Assembly (NCBI RefSeq): GCF_029870595.1
Contig: NZ_JAPDIR010000002.1
Span: forward strand, 124,001 to 188,000
Origin: Sphingomonas sp. CBMAI 2297
GTDB lineage: Bacteria; Pseudomonadota; Alphaproteobacteria; Sphingomonadales; Sphingomonadaceae
Reading direction: 5' to 3'
Length of the DNA: 64,000 nt
A program made the position numbers and the translations under genes. Shown one piece after another: positions 1-8,029 of this stretch. A model generated the notes under the pieces. That model was not told where the DNA came from. It saw only the letters and a program-made list of their open reading frames with translations, and searched no databases. Position 1 is the first letter of the stretch. Each line of letters starts with the position of its first letter.

Positions 1-1
1 G

Positions 2-1576
2 ATGCTGTTCCTTGCCGCCTGTGGCGGCGGCGGGAGCGATGGCGGCATCGTCACGCCGGTGCCCACGCCCACGCCTTCGCCGAGCCCGTCTCCCTCGCCG
101 ACTCCCACGCCGAGCCCCACCTCCGCGGTGACGGTGCAGGTCGGGCCCGCGACCTTCTCGCTGCCCACCCAGGCGACTCGCCATTTCGGCTGCACCGTCG
201 CCGGCGCGACCGACACGCGCTGCACCTGGTCGGTGCGGGAAGCGAATGGCGGGGCGATGTCGGCCGACGGCATCTATGCCGCGCCGTCCGCCCCGGGCAC
301 CTACCACGTCGTGGCGACGAGCGTGGCGGATCCCGCCAGCTCCGCCACGGCGGCGGTGACGGTGACGGTTCCGGTCACCGACAAGCCTTGGGTGACCGGC
401 TATTATCTCGGCTATTTCTGGGACTATATCTATCCGCCCGAGGCGGTGGACATGAGCACGCTCACCCATTTGCTGTTCGCGCGCGTGGCGCCGGGCAGCG
501 GCACGCTGGGCGGCCAACCGGGCCAGGTGGTGAAGGGCGCCGGCACCGGGCACGACCCGGGGCTCTCGCCCGACGGCGTGAACAGCGTCGAGGATTATCT
601 CGTCAAGAAAGCGCATGCGGCGGGCAAGAAGGCGGTGCTGATGCTCGGCGGCGAGGGCGATGGCGACGGCTTCCTGCGCTCCGCGACCAATGCCGTCCGC
701 CCTGCCTTCGTGCGCAATCTGGTCAACTATCTGGTCACGCACGACTATGACGGCATCGATGTCGACTGGGAGGACAGGCTCGAGGGCAGCGCGCCCCTCG
801 GCGTCAGCGCCGCGGAGGCGCAGCGGCGCGCGATCGCGCTGATCACCGAGCTGCGCGCCGAGGCGAACACGCGGCCGCGCTACCAGGGCGGCCGCAACTT
901 CCTGATCACCTTCCCGGGCTATCTGGTCTCGATCAACGACCTGCCGCGGGACGGCCCGCGCGCGGGCATGGTCGAGCAGTGGCAGGCGGACATCGCCAAC
1001 CTGGTCGATCAGTATAATCTGATGAGCTATGGCATCGGCAGCGCCTGGAACCAGGCCGACTGGTATTCCTGGTTCAGCAGCCCGATCTACGGCGCCCAGC
1101 CACACACGCCGCGCGACCTCGACACCAGCATCGCGGCCTATGTGAAGACGGGCGTGCCGCGCGGCAGGATCGGCATCGGCATCGGCTTCTACGGCATCTT
1201 CTACGGCCCGAGCATCACCGGGCCGCGGCAGGACACCACGCACAACAACATCTTCGAGGTGCAGGATCGTCCGCTGCGCTATTCGGAGCTGGCGCGGATG
1301 GGCTATTTCAGCCGGGGCACCTACACCTGGGACGAGCTCTCCAAGGTCGGCTATCGCAGCTATCCCGGCGGCTTCTCGCCGGCGGGCTCGGGGATCAATC
1401 CGGCGGGCTTTCTGAGCTATGAGGACGAGCTGTCGATCGCGGCCAAGGGCATCTATGTCCGCCAGACCGGCCTGGGCGGCACGATCATCTGGGCGATCAA
1501 CTATGACCATATGCCCGACGGCAGCAGCCCGTTGCTGGGCGCGGTGAAGCGCAACTTCCTGACCGCCACGCCCTGA
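2..1576 (+). CDS. GH18-family glycosidase lipoprotein (5' end probably cut by the window)
   Basis: This is probably a secreted, lipid-anchored chitinase-like glycoside hydrolase. The visible frame opens with L-A-A-C at residues 4-7, a lipobox, but only six residues precede the Cys. The real signal peptide and start codon therefore probably lie upstream of base 1. A Pro/Ser/Thr linker (about residues 19-42) follows, then an Ig-like beta domain (about 45-122) and a GH18 barrel (about 128-515). The GH18 signature DGIDVDWE is complete at 250-257, so E257 is the predicted acid/base. The substrate cannot be read from sequence; chitin, peptidoglycan or another GlcNAc polymer are all possible. It does not look co-transcribed with comM downstream. 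Confidence 0.85.
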   Translation: MLFLAACGGGGSDGGIVTPVPTPTPSPSPSPSPTPTPSPTSAVTVQVGPATFSLPTQATRHFGCTVAGATDTRCTWSVREANGGAMSADGIYAAPSAPGTYHVVATSVADPASSATAAVTVTVPVTDKPWVTGYYLGYFWDYIYPPEAVDMSTLTHLLFARVAPGSGTLGGQPGQVVKGAGTGHDPGLSPDGVNSVEDYLVKKAHAAGKKAVLMLGGEGDGDGFLRSATNAVRPAFVRNLVNYLVTHDYDGIDVDWEDRLEGSAPLGVSAAEAQRRAIALITELRAEANTRPRYQGGRNFLITFPGYLVSINDLPRDGPRAGMVEQWQADIANLVDQYNLMSYGIGSAWNQADWYSWFSSPIYGAQPHTPRDLDTSIAAYVKTGVPRGRIGIGIGFYGIFYGPSITGPRQDTTHNNIFEVQDRPLRYSELARMGYFSRGTYTWDELSKVGYRSYPGGFSPAGSGINPAGFLSYEDELSIAAKGIYVRQTGLGGTIIWAINYDHMPDGSSPLLGAVKRNFLTATP

Positions 1577-1701
1577 CCGCCACGCCCTGGCCGCCGCGCC
1601 TCGGCCGCCGGCCCCCGATCGATTGGTCCGTTCCGGGGGCATCCCGGCGCGCATCGGCCGCCGCCGCCGCTATCGTCCGGTTCCGGTTGGGGGGAACGGG
1701 C

Positions 1702-3210
1702 TTGGTCGCGAGCGTATCGACGGTTGCCTATCTGGGACTCGAGGCGCGCGCGGTGGAGGTGCAGTGCAACCTCGTCGCCGGGCTGCCCAAGTTCGTGGTG
1801 GTCGGCCTGCCCGACAAGGCGGTGGCGGAAAGCCGGGAGCGCGTCCGCGCCGCCATGGCCGCGATCGGGCTGGCGCTGCCGCCCAAGCACATCATCCTCA
1901 ACCTCTCGCCCGCCGACCTGCCCAAGGAAGGCTCGCATTTCGACCTGGCGGTGGCGCTGGCGCTGCTGGCGGCGATGGGCGTGGTCGATGCCGAGACGCT
2001 GTCCGGCTATGTCGTCGTCGGCGAGCTGGCGCTGGACGGGCGGATCGCGCCGAGCCCCGGCGTGCTGCTCGCCGCGCTCCACGCCGCCGAGACGGGCAAG
2101 GGGCTGGTCTGCCCCGCCGCCCAGGGGCCGGAGGCGAGCTGGGCCGGGCGCGTGGACGTGATCGCCGCGCCCGACCTCATCGCGCTGCTCAATCATTTCA
2201 AGGGCAGCCAGCTGCTGCCCGCGCCCATGGCCGGCACCGTCGACCTGCCCGTGCCGGGCCCCGATCTCGCCCAGGTGAAGGGGCAGGAGACGGCGCGGCG
2301 CGCGCTCGAGATCGCGGCGGCGGGCGGGCACAATCTGCTGATGTGCGGCCCGCCGGGGGCGGGCAAGTCGCTGCTCGCTTCCTGCCTGCCGGGCATCCTG
2401 CCGCCGCTCGACGCCGGCGAGGCGCTGGAAGTGTCGATGGTCGCCTCGGTGGCGGGGACGCTGCAGGGCGGCCGGCTGACGCGCACGCGGCCCTTTCGCA
2501 GCCCGCACCATTCGGCCTCGATGGCGGCGCTCACCGGCGGCGGGCTCAGGGTGAAGCCGGGCGAAGTGAGCCTGGCGCATCTCGGCGTGCTGTTCCTCGA
2601 CGAGCTGCCCGAATTCCAGCGGGCGGTGCTCGATTCGCTGCGCCAGCCGATCGAGGCCGGCGTGGTGAGCGTGGCGCGGGCCAATGCGCACGTCACCTTT
2701 CCGGCGCGCGTCCAGCTGGTCGCGGCGATGAACCCGTGCCGGTGCGGGCATCTGGGCGACCCCGCGCTTGCCTGCGCGCGGGCGCCGCGCTGCGCGGCGG
2801 ACTATCAGGCCAGGGTCTCGGGCCCGCTGCTCGACCGGATCGACCTGCACGTCGAGGTCCAGCCGGTGACCGCCGCGGACCTGGTGCTCGCCCGGCCGGC
2901 CGAGGGTTCGGCGGCAGTGGCGGAGCGGGTGGCCGGGGCGCGGGCGGTGCAGTCGGCGCGCTACCGCGACACTCCCGCGCGCACCAATGCCGAGGCGGAC
3001 GGCGATCTGCTCGCCGACCATGCGACGCCCGACGAGGCCGGGCGCACGCTGCTGGCGCAGGCGGCCGAGGCGATGCGGCTCTCGGCGCGGGGCTATACCC
3101 GGGTGCTTCGGGTGGCCCGCACGATCGCGGACCTGGCGGGAGCGGAAGGGGTGGGGCGCCTGCATGTCGCCGAGGCGCTGAGCTATCGGCGTCGTTCGCC
3201 AGCAAACTGA
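1702..3210 (+). CDS. comM: YifB/ComM family Mg-chelatase-like AAA+ ATPase
   Basis: ComM is a hexameric helicase that promotes branch migration during natural transformation; most bacteria carry it whether or not they are known to be competent. The protein has the N-terminal ChlI-like domain (about residues 1-190), Walker A GPPGAGKS at 216-223, Walker B LFLDE ending at 301, and a C-terminal Mg-chelatase domain with the MNPCRCG motif. I chose the TTG at 1702 because it gives the family-typical start MVASVSTVAY and has a GGGGGGAA Shine-Dalgarno about 8 bases upstream. An in-frame TTG at 1687 would add five residues. The length of 502 residues is normal for the family. Confidence 0.92.
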   Translation: MVASVSTVAYLGLEARAVEVQCNLVAGLPKFVVVGLPDKAVAESRERVRAAMAAIGLALPPKHIILNLSPADLPKEGSHFDLAVALALLAAMGVVDAETLSGYVVVGELALDGRIAPSPGVLLAALHAAETGKGLVCPAAQGPEASWAGRVDVIAAPDLIALLNHFKGSQLLPAPMAGTVDLPVPGPDLAQVKGQETARRALEIAAAGGHNLLMCGPPGAGKSLLASCLPGILPPLDAGEALEVSMVASVAGTLQGGRLTRTRPFRSPHHSASMAALTGGGLRVKPGEVSLAHLGVLFLDELPEFQRAVLDSLRQPIEAGVVSVARANAHVTFPARVQLVAAMNPCRCGHLGDPALACARAPRCAADYQARVSGPLLDRIDLHVEVQPVTAADLVLARPAEGSAAVAERVAGARAVQSARYRDTPARTNAEADGDLLADHATPDEAGRTLLAQAAEAMRLSARGYTRVLRVARTIADLAGAEGVGRLHVAEALSYRRRSPAN

Positions 3211-3229
3211 TTTTACGGCAGCTTGTTTC

Positions 3230-3709
3230 TCATTGCGCGCGATAGATACGCTCTCCGGCCTCGCGCAGCTTGCGCAAGGCCTCGCCACTGCCCGGATCGA
3301 TATAAGCAGGTTCCGGGGGCGATCCGGCCGCGCAGCGCGGCGGCGGCCCTTCCTCGTCGAATCGAAGGGCATTGTATCCCCCGAGCGTGTTCCGCCTGAG
3401 CCACCAGCGTCGGCTGCCGAGATCCCTTCGGTATGACATGTGCAGCATGGCCAGCGTCTCCAGCCGGCCCCGCGGCACATCGCCGCTCTCGGTCCGCCTG
3501 ACGTCAAGATCCAGGAACCACGGCCATGTCATGATGATGCAGTCGGAACCGCAATCCGGGACGATACTCGGTATCTGGCTGTGGATTCGAGCCTTGACGA
3601 CCGCATCGTAGCAGGCCGGCGAAGCCCGGGTTTGCGCGTTCGCGAAAGCACCTGAGGCACTTGCCAGAAAGAGCGGGAGGATGGCGATGGATCGTATCGC
3701 TGCCGTCAT
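3230..3709 (-). CDS. Small exported protein of unknown function
   Basis: A protein of about 159 residues that I do not recognise. From the ATG at 3709 it begins with a Sec-type signal peptide (MTAAIRSIAILPLFLASASG, cleavage after about AFA). The mature part has four Cys, two of them close together in PDCGSDC, plus an aromatic-rich stretch, consistent with a small disulfide-bonded periplasmic protein. The frame stays open upstream of 3709, but those residues are Arg/Pro-rich and do not look like protein. It converges with comM, leaving only 19 bases between the stop codons. Confidence 0.6.
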   Translation of the reverse strand: MTAAIRSIAILPLFLASASGAFANAQTRASPACYDAVVKARIHSQIPSIVPDCGSDCIIMTWPWFLDLDVRRTESGDVPRGRLETLAMLHMSYRRDLGSRRWWLRRNTLGGYNALRFDEEGPPPRCAAGSPPEPAYIDPGSGEALRKLREAGERIYRAQ

Positions 3710-3951
3710 GCCGGAAAACTGGACCTTGCCGGGCGGCGGCTCAAGAACAATCTGCTCTTTGCGCACCCATGCGCATCCGCCACGCCTCGCCCGCACGGTC
3801 GCGGACCGGGGCGAAAGGGGGTGGAGCCCGCATGTCGGCCAGGCGCCGGGCAGGCGGCGTCGTTCGCCGGGCAATTGACCCGATTGTATCCCGGCCGATC
3901 TTGTGCCCAGATGCCGGCGTCCCGTCCGGGATGCTTTCAGAGGGGAAATGC

Positions 3952-4386
3952 ATGCGTTGGATGATTATGCCGCTCAGGCGCTATTTCGATTTCTCGGGCC
4001 GTTCGCGGCGGCTCGAATATTGGATGTTCGCGCTGTTCTTGATGCTGGCGGTGACCGCCTGGGCGGTCGTCTTCTTCCTGCTCGGCGACGTGACCGGCGA
4101 CGGCATCTATGCGACCCGGCAGATGAACGGCGCGGAGATCACCTGGGTGGTGCTGGGGATTCTCCTGTATCTCGCCATCCTGATCCCGGCGGTGGCCGTG
4201 CAGGTGCGCCGCTTCCACGACCAGGACAAGACGGGCTGGCTGTGCCTGCTCAACTTCATTCCCTATATCGGCGGGCTGATCGTGCTGGTCTTCATGCTGC
4301 TGCCCGGCACGAAGGGCGAGAACCGCTTCGGCGACGATCCCAAGGACCCGTTCGGCGTCGAGCAGGCGGCCGACGTCTTCAGCTAG
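3952..4386 (+). CDS. DUF805 (YhaH-like) inner-membrane protein
   Basis: A 144-residue DUF805 protein of unknown function. It has the family N-terminus (YFDFSGRSRRLEYW) and three or four hydrophobic segments (about residues 24-45, 65-87 and 100-125). The conserved VRRFHDQDKTGW motif between membrane segments and the closing glycine-rich GENRFGDDP motif are both present. The start at 3952 follows AGAGGGG by 6 bases and gives the expected N-terminus; upstream in-frame starts lack an equally good ribosome site. It stands alone in a 242-base divergent region with the exported protein at 3709. Confidence 0.88.
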   Translation: MRWMIMPLRRYFDFSGRSRRLEYWMFALFLMLAVTAWAVVFFLLGDVTGDGIYATRQMNGAEITWVVLGILLYLAILIPAVAVQVRRFHDQDKTGWLCLLNFIPYIGGLIVLVFMLLPGTKGENRFGDDPKDPFGVEQAADVFS

Positions 4387-4399
4387 GGCATTTGCGCAT

Positions 4400-4425
4400 G
4401 GCGAGCGCCCGGCGGAGCGCTCGCC
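4400..4425. terminator. Hairpin after the DUF805 gene
   Basis: A perfect 9-bp stem (GGCGAGCGC at 4400-4408, GCGCTCGCC at 4417-4425) with an 8-base loop lies 13 bases after the stop codon. There is no U-tract, so it may stabilise the mRNA end rather than terminate intrinsically. Confidence 0.4.
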
Positions 4426-4509
4426 GCATCGCATCTTAGCATCTGGAAATCCCGCAAGCGCTTTTCTATAGGGTCCGAAGTCGATCCATGGCCCCGTGCC
4501 AATCGGCAT

Positions 4510-4595
4510 GCGGGTGTGGCGGAATGGTAGACGCAGCGGACTCAAAATCCGCCGTTGGCAACAACATGTCGGTTCGAGTCCGACCACCCGTACCA
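4510..4595 (+). tRNA. tRNA-Leu(CAA)
   Basis: An 86-base class II tRNA. The acceptor stem GCGGGTG pairs with CACCCGT (first pair G-U). The anticodon stem GCGGA/TCCGC encloses the loop CTCAAAA, giving anticodon CAA, which reads UUG. The T-arm contains GGTTCGAGTCC. The 3' end ACCA, with discriminator and CCA, is encoded at 4592-4595. A short GCCCC-GAA-GGGGC hairpin follows at 4612-4624. Confidence 0.95.
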
Positions 4596-4677
4596 TCGAG
4601 ATTCCGGAATGGCCCCGAAGGGGCGGCCGACGTGCCGCGCCTGGGTTGAGCGCCCAAGCAAGTATCTGATCTGTCAC

Positions 4678-4706
4678 CGTCATCCCGGCCTTGCACCGGG
4701 ATGACG
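4678..4706. repeat. GTCATCCCGG-type palindromic repeat
   Basis: A perfect 11-bp stem (CGTCATCCCGG and its complement) with the 7-base loop CCTTGCA lies 23 bases before the stop codon of the minus-strand phosphatase gene. Its core CGGCCTTGCACCGGG recurs inverted at about 55175-55190. It belongs to a dispersed intergenic repeat family also seen at about 31.4 kb. Confidence 0.75.
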
Positions 4707-4729
4707 ATGGCGGAATATGCGCCGGCAAC

Positions 4730-5599
4730 CTAGCGCGTATAGGCCCTGCGCAGCTGGGCCAGCCTGGCCGGGCTGAGGCCGAGCGCGTCGTTCAGATAGC
4801 CGGCGACGCCGCCGCGATGCCGGTCCATCACTGCGAACACCGCTTCGATATAGTCGCGATCGGCCGCCATATAGGCCTTGAGCACGTCCGCCGGCAGCTT
4901 GCGCCAGGCCTGCGAGGCCTGGTCGTCCGCCCGCACCACCTTGCGCGGATCGAAATATCTGTTGGTGAGCAGATAGTCCTGGATCACCGTCTCGCGCGGC
5001 ACGTCGAGCGCGGTGAGAACCAGCGCGGCCGCCACCCCGGTGCGGTCCTTGCCCGCGGTGCAGTTGAACGCCAGCGGCACCCGCCCGGCCAGGAGCTCGC
5101 CGAACATGCGGCGATACTGGCCGTTGAACTGCTTCAGCAGCTGCGGATAGGTCGCGGTCATCGTCGCCCGGGCCTCGGCCACGGTGGGCAGGCGATCGGC
5201 CCGGGGCGCGAGCGCGCTGGTGTCCATCACATAGTCGTCGGCGAGCACGCGCGGCGGCTTGCCGGCCGGCCAGACCACCGGCTCGGTGCTGCGCTCGCCG
5301 GTGCTGCGGAAGTCGCAGACGGTGCGGATCCCGCGTCCGGCGAGATAGTCGAAATCCGCGCGCGTCAGGAAATGCATCGAGCCCGAGCGATAGAGCATGC
5401 CCCAGCGCACCGTGCGGCCGGTGCGGGTGCGATAGCCGCCGAGATCGCGGAAATTCTGCCCGCCCTGGAGCGGGAGCAGCCGCGCATTCTCGCCCTGCGC
5501 CGCCGGGGCCTGTTGCTGGAGGGCATTGGCCGCGAGCGGCACCGCGGCGGCGGCGAGCGCCGCGAGGCCGATCACGCGGACGGAAATGGGGATACGCAT
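4730..5599 (-). CDS. Exported tyrosine-phosphatase-like protein
   Basis: A 289-residue protein of the bacterial tyrosine/serine phosphatase family (Y_phosphatase3 type). A signal peptide covers about residues 1-27, placing it in the periplasm. The family N-terminal motif NFRDLGGYRT is at about 49-58 and the P-loop CTAGKDRTG begins at the nucleophile C180, with R186 as the phosphate-binding Arg. The residue before the Cys is Asn rather than the usual His of the HCxxGKDRTG signature, which could raise the Cys pKa and alter activity. It follows the TonB receptor by 12 bases in the same direction, so the two are probably co-expressed. The substrate is unknown; a phosphorylated compound imported by the receptor is one possibility. 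Confidence 0.85.
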   Translation of the reverse strand: MRIPISVRVIGLAALAAAAVPLAANALQQQAPAAQGENARLLPLQGGQNFRDLGGYRTRTGRTVRWGMLYRSGSMHFLTRADFDYLAGRGIRTVCDFRSTGERSTEPVVWPAGKPPRVLADDYVMDTSALAPRADRLPTVAEARATMTATYPQLLKQFNGQYRRMFGELLAGRVPLAFNCTAGKDRTGVAAALVLTALDVPRETVIQDYLLTNRYFDPRKVVRADDQASQAWRKLPADVLKAYMAADRDYIEAVFAVMDRHRGGVAGYLNDALGLSPARLAQLRRAYTR

Positions 5600-5611
5600 G
5601 TCGGATTCTCC

Positions 5612-7909
5612 TTAGAAGCGGACGGTGCCGGTGAGGCCGTAGGTGCGCGGATCGTTGAAGATCCCATAGGTGCCGAGCGCCGCGCTGGTGTTGCGCAGGT
5701 ACAGATACTGCCTGTCGAGCAGGTTGCGGGCCCAGAGCGAGAGCTCGAGGCGCGCGGCGCCCTCGTCCAGCGCGATGTCCGTCAGCGCCAGGCGGCCGTT
5801 GACGATGAACGAGGGGTCGCTCTTCGTCGGATCGCTGGTCGAGCTGTATTGGCTCGAGGCATAGTTGCCGTCGAGATGCGCGACGAGCGTCGCCGCGCCC
5901 ATCGGCAGGCGATAGTCGATCGATCCGCTCGCCGAATTCTTCGGGGCGAAGATCGGATAGACCGGCACCAGCGGATTGCCGGCGACGAACGGGTTCGGCG
6001 CTTCGGGCAGGCGGATGTGCTGGCGGGTATAGGTGCCCGACAAGGTGAGGTTGGCGACGGGCATCACCGTCAGTTCCGCCTCGAAGCCGGAGATCCGGCC
6101 CTTGCCGGCGGTATTGGTCGTCTCCAGCGTGCCGCGGTTCGAGCCGGGGATCACCGCGTTGAAGTCGATCTGCACGTCCTTGTAGGTGCCGGTATAGGCG
6201 GCGAGGTTCAGCCGGGCATGATTGTCGAGGAAGCTGGCCTTCACGCCGCCCTCGAACTCCGAGACCGCCTCCGGGCCGAAGCCGCGATAGGTGAGCGAGC
6301 GCGAATTGGCGCCGGCCGACTTATAGCCCGTGCTCCATTTGCCGTAGAGCATCACGCCGTCGGCGACGTCGAGCGACAGGTTGACCAGCGGATCGAAGCG
6401 ATCCGAGGTGACCCGCATCGGCACCACCGCGCTGACGCCATTCACCACCGGCAGCGCGCCGTTGACCTTGTCGAGCTCGCCGGTCTTCTTGTCGTGCGAA
6501 TAGCGGCCGCCGAGCGTGAGGTGCAGCCGGTCGCCGAGCAATGCCGGGGTATAGGTGAACTGGCCGAACACCGCCGCGCTGTTTGTCCGGGCGATGCTGG
6601 CGCGATCGGGGAAGCGCGTGGCCGAGACCGGCGCGGGCAGCACGCTATAGTCGGTGCCGTCCGCGTTGAACTTGAGCGTGTTGGGCGCGAAGGCGTTATC
6701 GCCGACATGCTCGCTGTAGTAAAAGGCGCCGGCCACGAAGCTGAGGCGCGGCAGCTCGCCGAGCAGCTGCACTTCCTGGCTGAACTGGCGCTGCCCGAAA
6801 TTGGCGATGCTGTAGCGCGCGAAATTGCCGTTGGGCGCGAAGACCGAGAGGATCGCGGAGCCGTTGTCATACTGGCTCTGGGTCAATGTGCGGTAGCTGG
6901 TGATCGAGCGGGCGCGGATGCCGTCGCCCAGCTTCCAGTCGAGATGGAGCGACATGCCGGTGGTGTCGCCGACGCTGGGCTGGAGCGGCACGCCGACATT
7001 GCCGGCCTTGGCGCGTTCGGGCTGGAGCTTGACGATCGGCGCGAGCGGCAGGCTGCCCTTGCGGAGCAGCTGGAGATAATAAGGCGAGCTCTCGTCGTGC
7101 GAGACGTCGAACTGCCAGAGCGCGCTGAACTTGTCGCTCGGCTCCCACAGCGCGGCGACGTGCGCGCCGCGGCGGTCATGGCTGTTGAAGTCGAGCTGGC
7201 CCGCCATCGGGTTGTCGATCGTGCCGCCGCGCTTCTGGATCACGCCGTCGAACTTCAGGCTGATATTGCCCGCGCGCGGCAGGTCGAGGTGCAGCGCGGT
7301 CTCGTAGCCGCCGAAATTGGCGATGCCGGCCGAGGCATTGAGATGGAACTCGCCGCTCGGCTTCCTGGTGACGATGCTGATCGCGCCGCCTTCGGTATTG
7401 CGGCCGAACAGCGTGCCCTGCGGGCCCTTGAGCACTTCGATGCGCTCGATGTCGTACAGGGCGGTGCCCAGGCCCTGGGCGCGGCCGAGATAGATGCCGT
7501 CGATATAGACGCCGACGCCCTGCTCGCGGGCCGGCTGGTTGGCGTCGCCCAGGAAGCCCACGCCGCGAATGCCGATCACCAGCGCCGAGGTGCGCGAGAA
7601 GAAGGGGGCGACGCGCAGGCCCGGGACCGAGCCGTCGGCCAGATCGGCAAGGGTCTGGACATGCCGGTTCTCCAGCGCCGCGCTGTTCAGCACCGCGATC
7701 GAGATCGGCGTCTTCTGGAGATTGGTCTCGCGCCGCTGGGCGGTGACGACGATCTCGCCAAGGCCGCCGCTCTGATCCTGTTCGTCGGCCGCGACGATGC
7801 TGGCCGTGTCGGCCTGCTGGGCGAGGGCGGGCGGGGCGAGGAGCAGTGCCGACGCGGCGGCTCCGGACAGGGCTGACAGGCGCAACCGGTGCTTGACGTT
7901 CAGTTCCAT
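5612..7909 (-). CDS. TonB-dependent outer-membrane receptor
   Basis: A 765-residue TonB-dependent receptor. The signal peptide ends at about ALAQQA, a TonB-box-like IVVTAQRR follows, then a plug domain (about residues 50-165) and a 22-strand barrel ending in the typical C-terminal Phe (TGTVRF). The ATG at 7909 has GGGGG 5 bases upstream; an in-frame start 11 residues earlier lacks this. The sequence resembles the sphingomonad family often labelled pesticin/Fe-siderophore-like, but the ligand cannot be told. It heads a two-gene operon with the phosphatase and diverges from a TetR-type regulator, the likely controller. Confidence 0.9.
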   Translation of the reverse strand: MELNVKHRLRLSALSGAAASALLLAPPALAQQADTASIVAADEQDQSGGLGEIVVTAQRRETNLQKTPISIAVLNSAALENRHVQTLADLADGSVPGLRVAPFFSRTSALVIGIRGVGFLGDANQPAREQGVGVYIDGIYLGRAQGLGTALYDIERIEVLKGPQGTLFGRNTEGGAISIVTRKPSGEFHLNASAGIANFGGYETALHLDLPRAGNISLKFDGVIQKRGGTIDNPMAGQLDFNSHDRRGAHVAALWEPSDKFSALWQFDVSHDESSPYYLQLLRKGSLPLAPIVKLQPERAKAGNVGVPLQPSVGDTTGMSLHLDWKLGDGIRARSITSYRTLTQSQYDNGSAILSVFAPNGNFARYSIANFGQRQFSQEVQLLGELPRLSFVAGAFYYSEHVGDNAFAPNTLKFNADGTDYSVLPAPVSATRFPDRASIARTNSAAVFGQFTYTPALLGDRLHLTLGGRYSHDKKTGELDKVNGALPVVNGVSAVVPMRVTSDRFDPLVNLSLDVADGVMLYGKWSTGYKSAGANSRSLTYRGFGPEAVSEFEGGVKASFLDNHARLNLAAYTGTYKDVQIDFNAVIPGSNRGTLETTNTAGKGRISGFEAELTVMPVANLTLSGTYTRQHIRLPEAPNPFVAGNPLVPVYPIFAPKNSASGSIDYRLPMGAATLVAHLDGNYASSQYSSTSDPTKSDPSFIVNGRLALTDIALDEGAARLELSLWARNLLDRQYLYLRNTSAALGTYGIFNDPRTYGLTGTVRF

Positions 7910-7947
7910 GATGACCCCCAAAGGCTGATGACGAGCGGCCAACTAGA

Positions 7948-7980
7948 ACGATTGTATGTATCTTCTGTGACGCTTGTATG
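7948..7980. promoter_or_regulatory. Direct repeat ACGnTTGTATG in the divergent promoter region
   Basis: ACGATTGTATG (7948-7958) and ACGCTTGTATG (7970-7980) are in direct orientation 22 bases apart, about two helical turns. They lie between the divergent receptor and TetR genes. A third copy, ACGTTTGTATG, is inside the regulator gene at 8206-8216. This could be the binding site of the two-domain regulator, but that is inference. Confidence 0.45.
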
Positions 7981-8029
7981 GAGTGGCCCATTCCGGCATT
8001 GGCATGGGCGCGAAATGGGGGAGAAGTGG

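Noticed and set aside
61..125. Tandem repeat at the start of the GH18 gene
   Set aside because: The repetitive DNA encodes an ordinary Pro/Ser/Thr linker of a secreted lipoprotein; no evidence of a separate element.
1687..1701. TTG at 1687 as the comM start
   Set aside because: It would place the best ribosome site inside the coding sequence; TTG 1702 gives the family-typical N-terminus.
4691..7876. A 1061-codon plus-strand open frame antisense to the phosphatase and TonB receptor genes
   Set aside because: It is Arg/Ala/Gly/His-rich low-complexity protein typical of the antisense frame of GC-rich genes. The minus-strand genes have clear families, signal peptides and ribosome sites. The same applies to long antisense frames at 1501-3507, 21417-24494, 47297-50470 and elsewhere.
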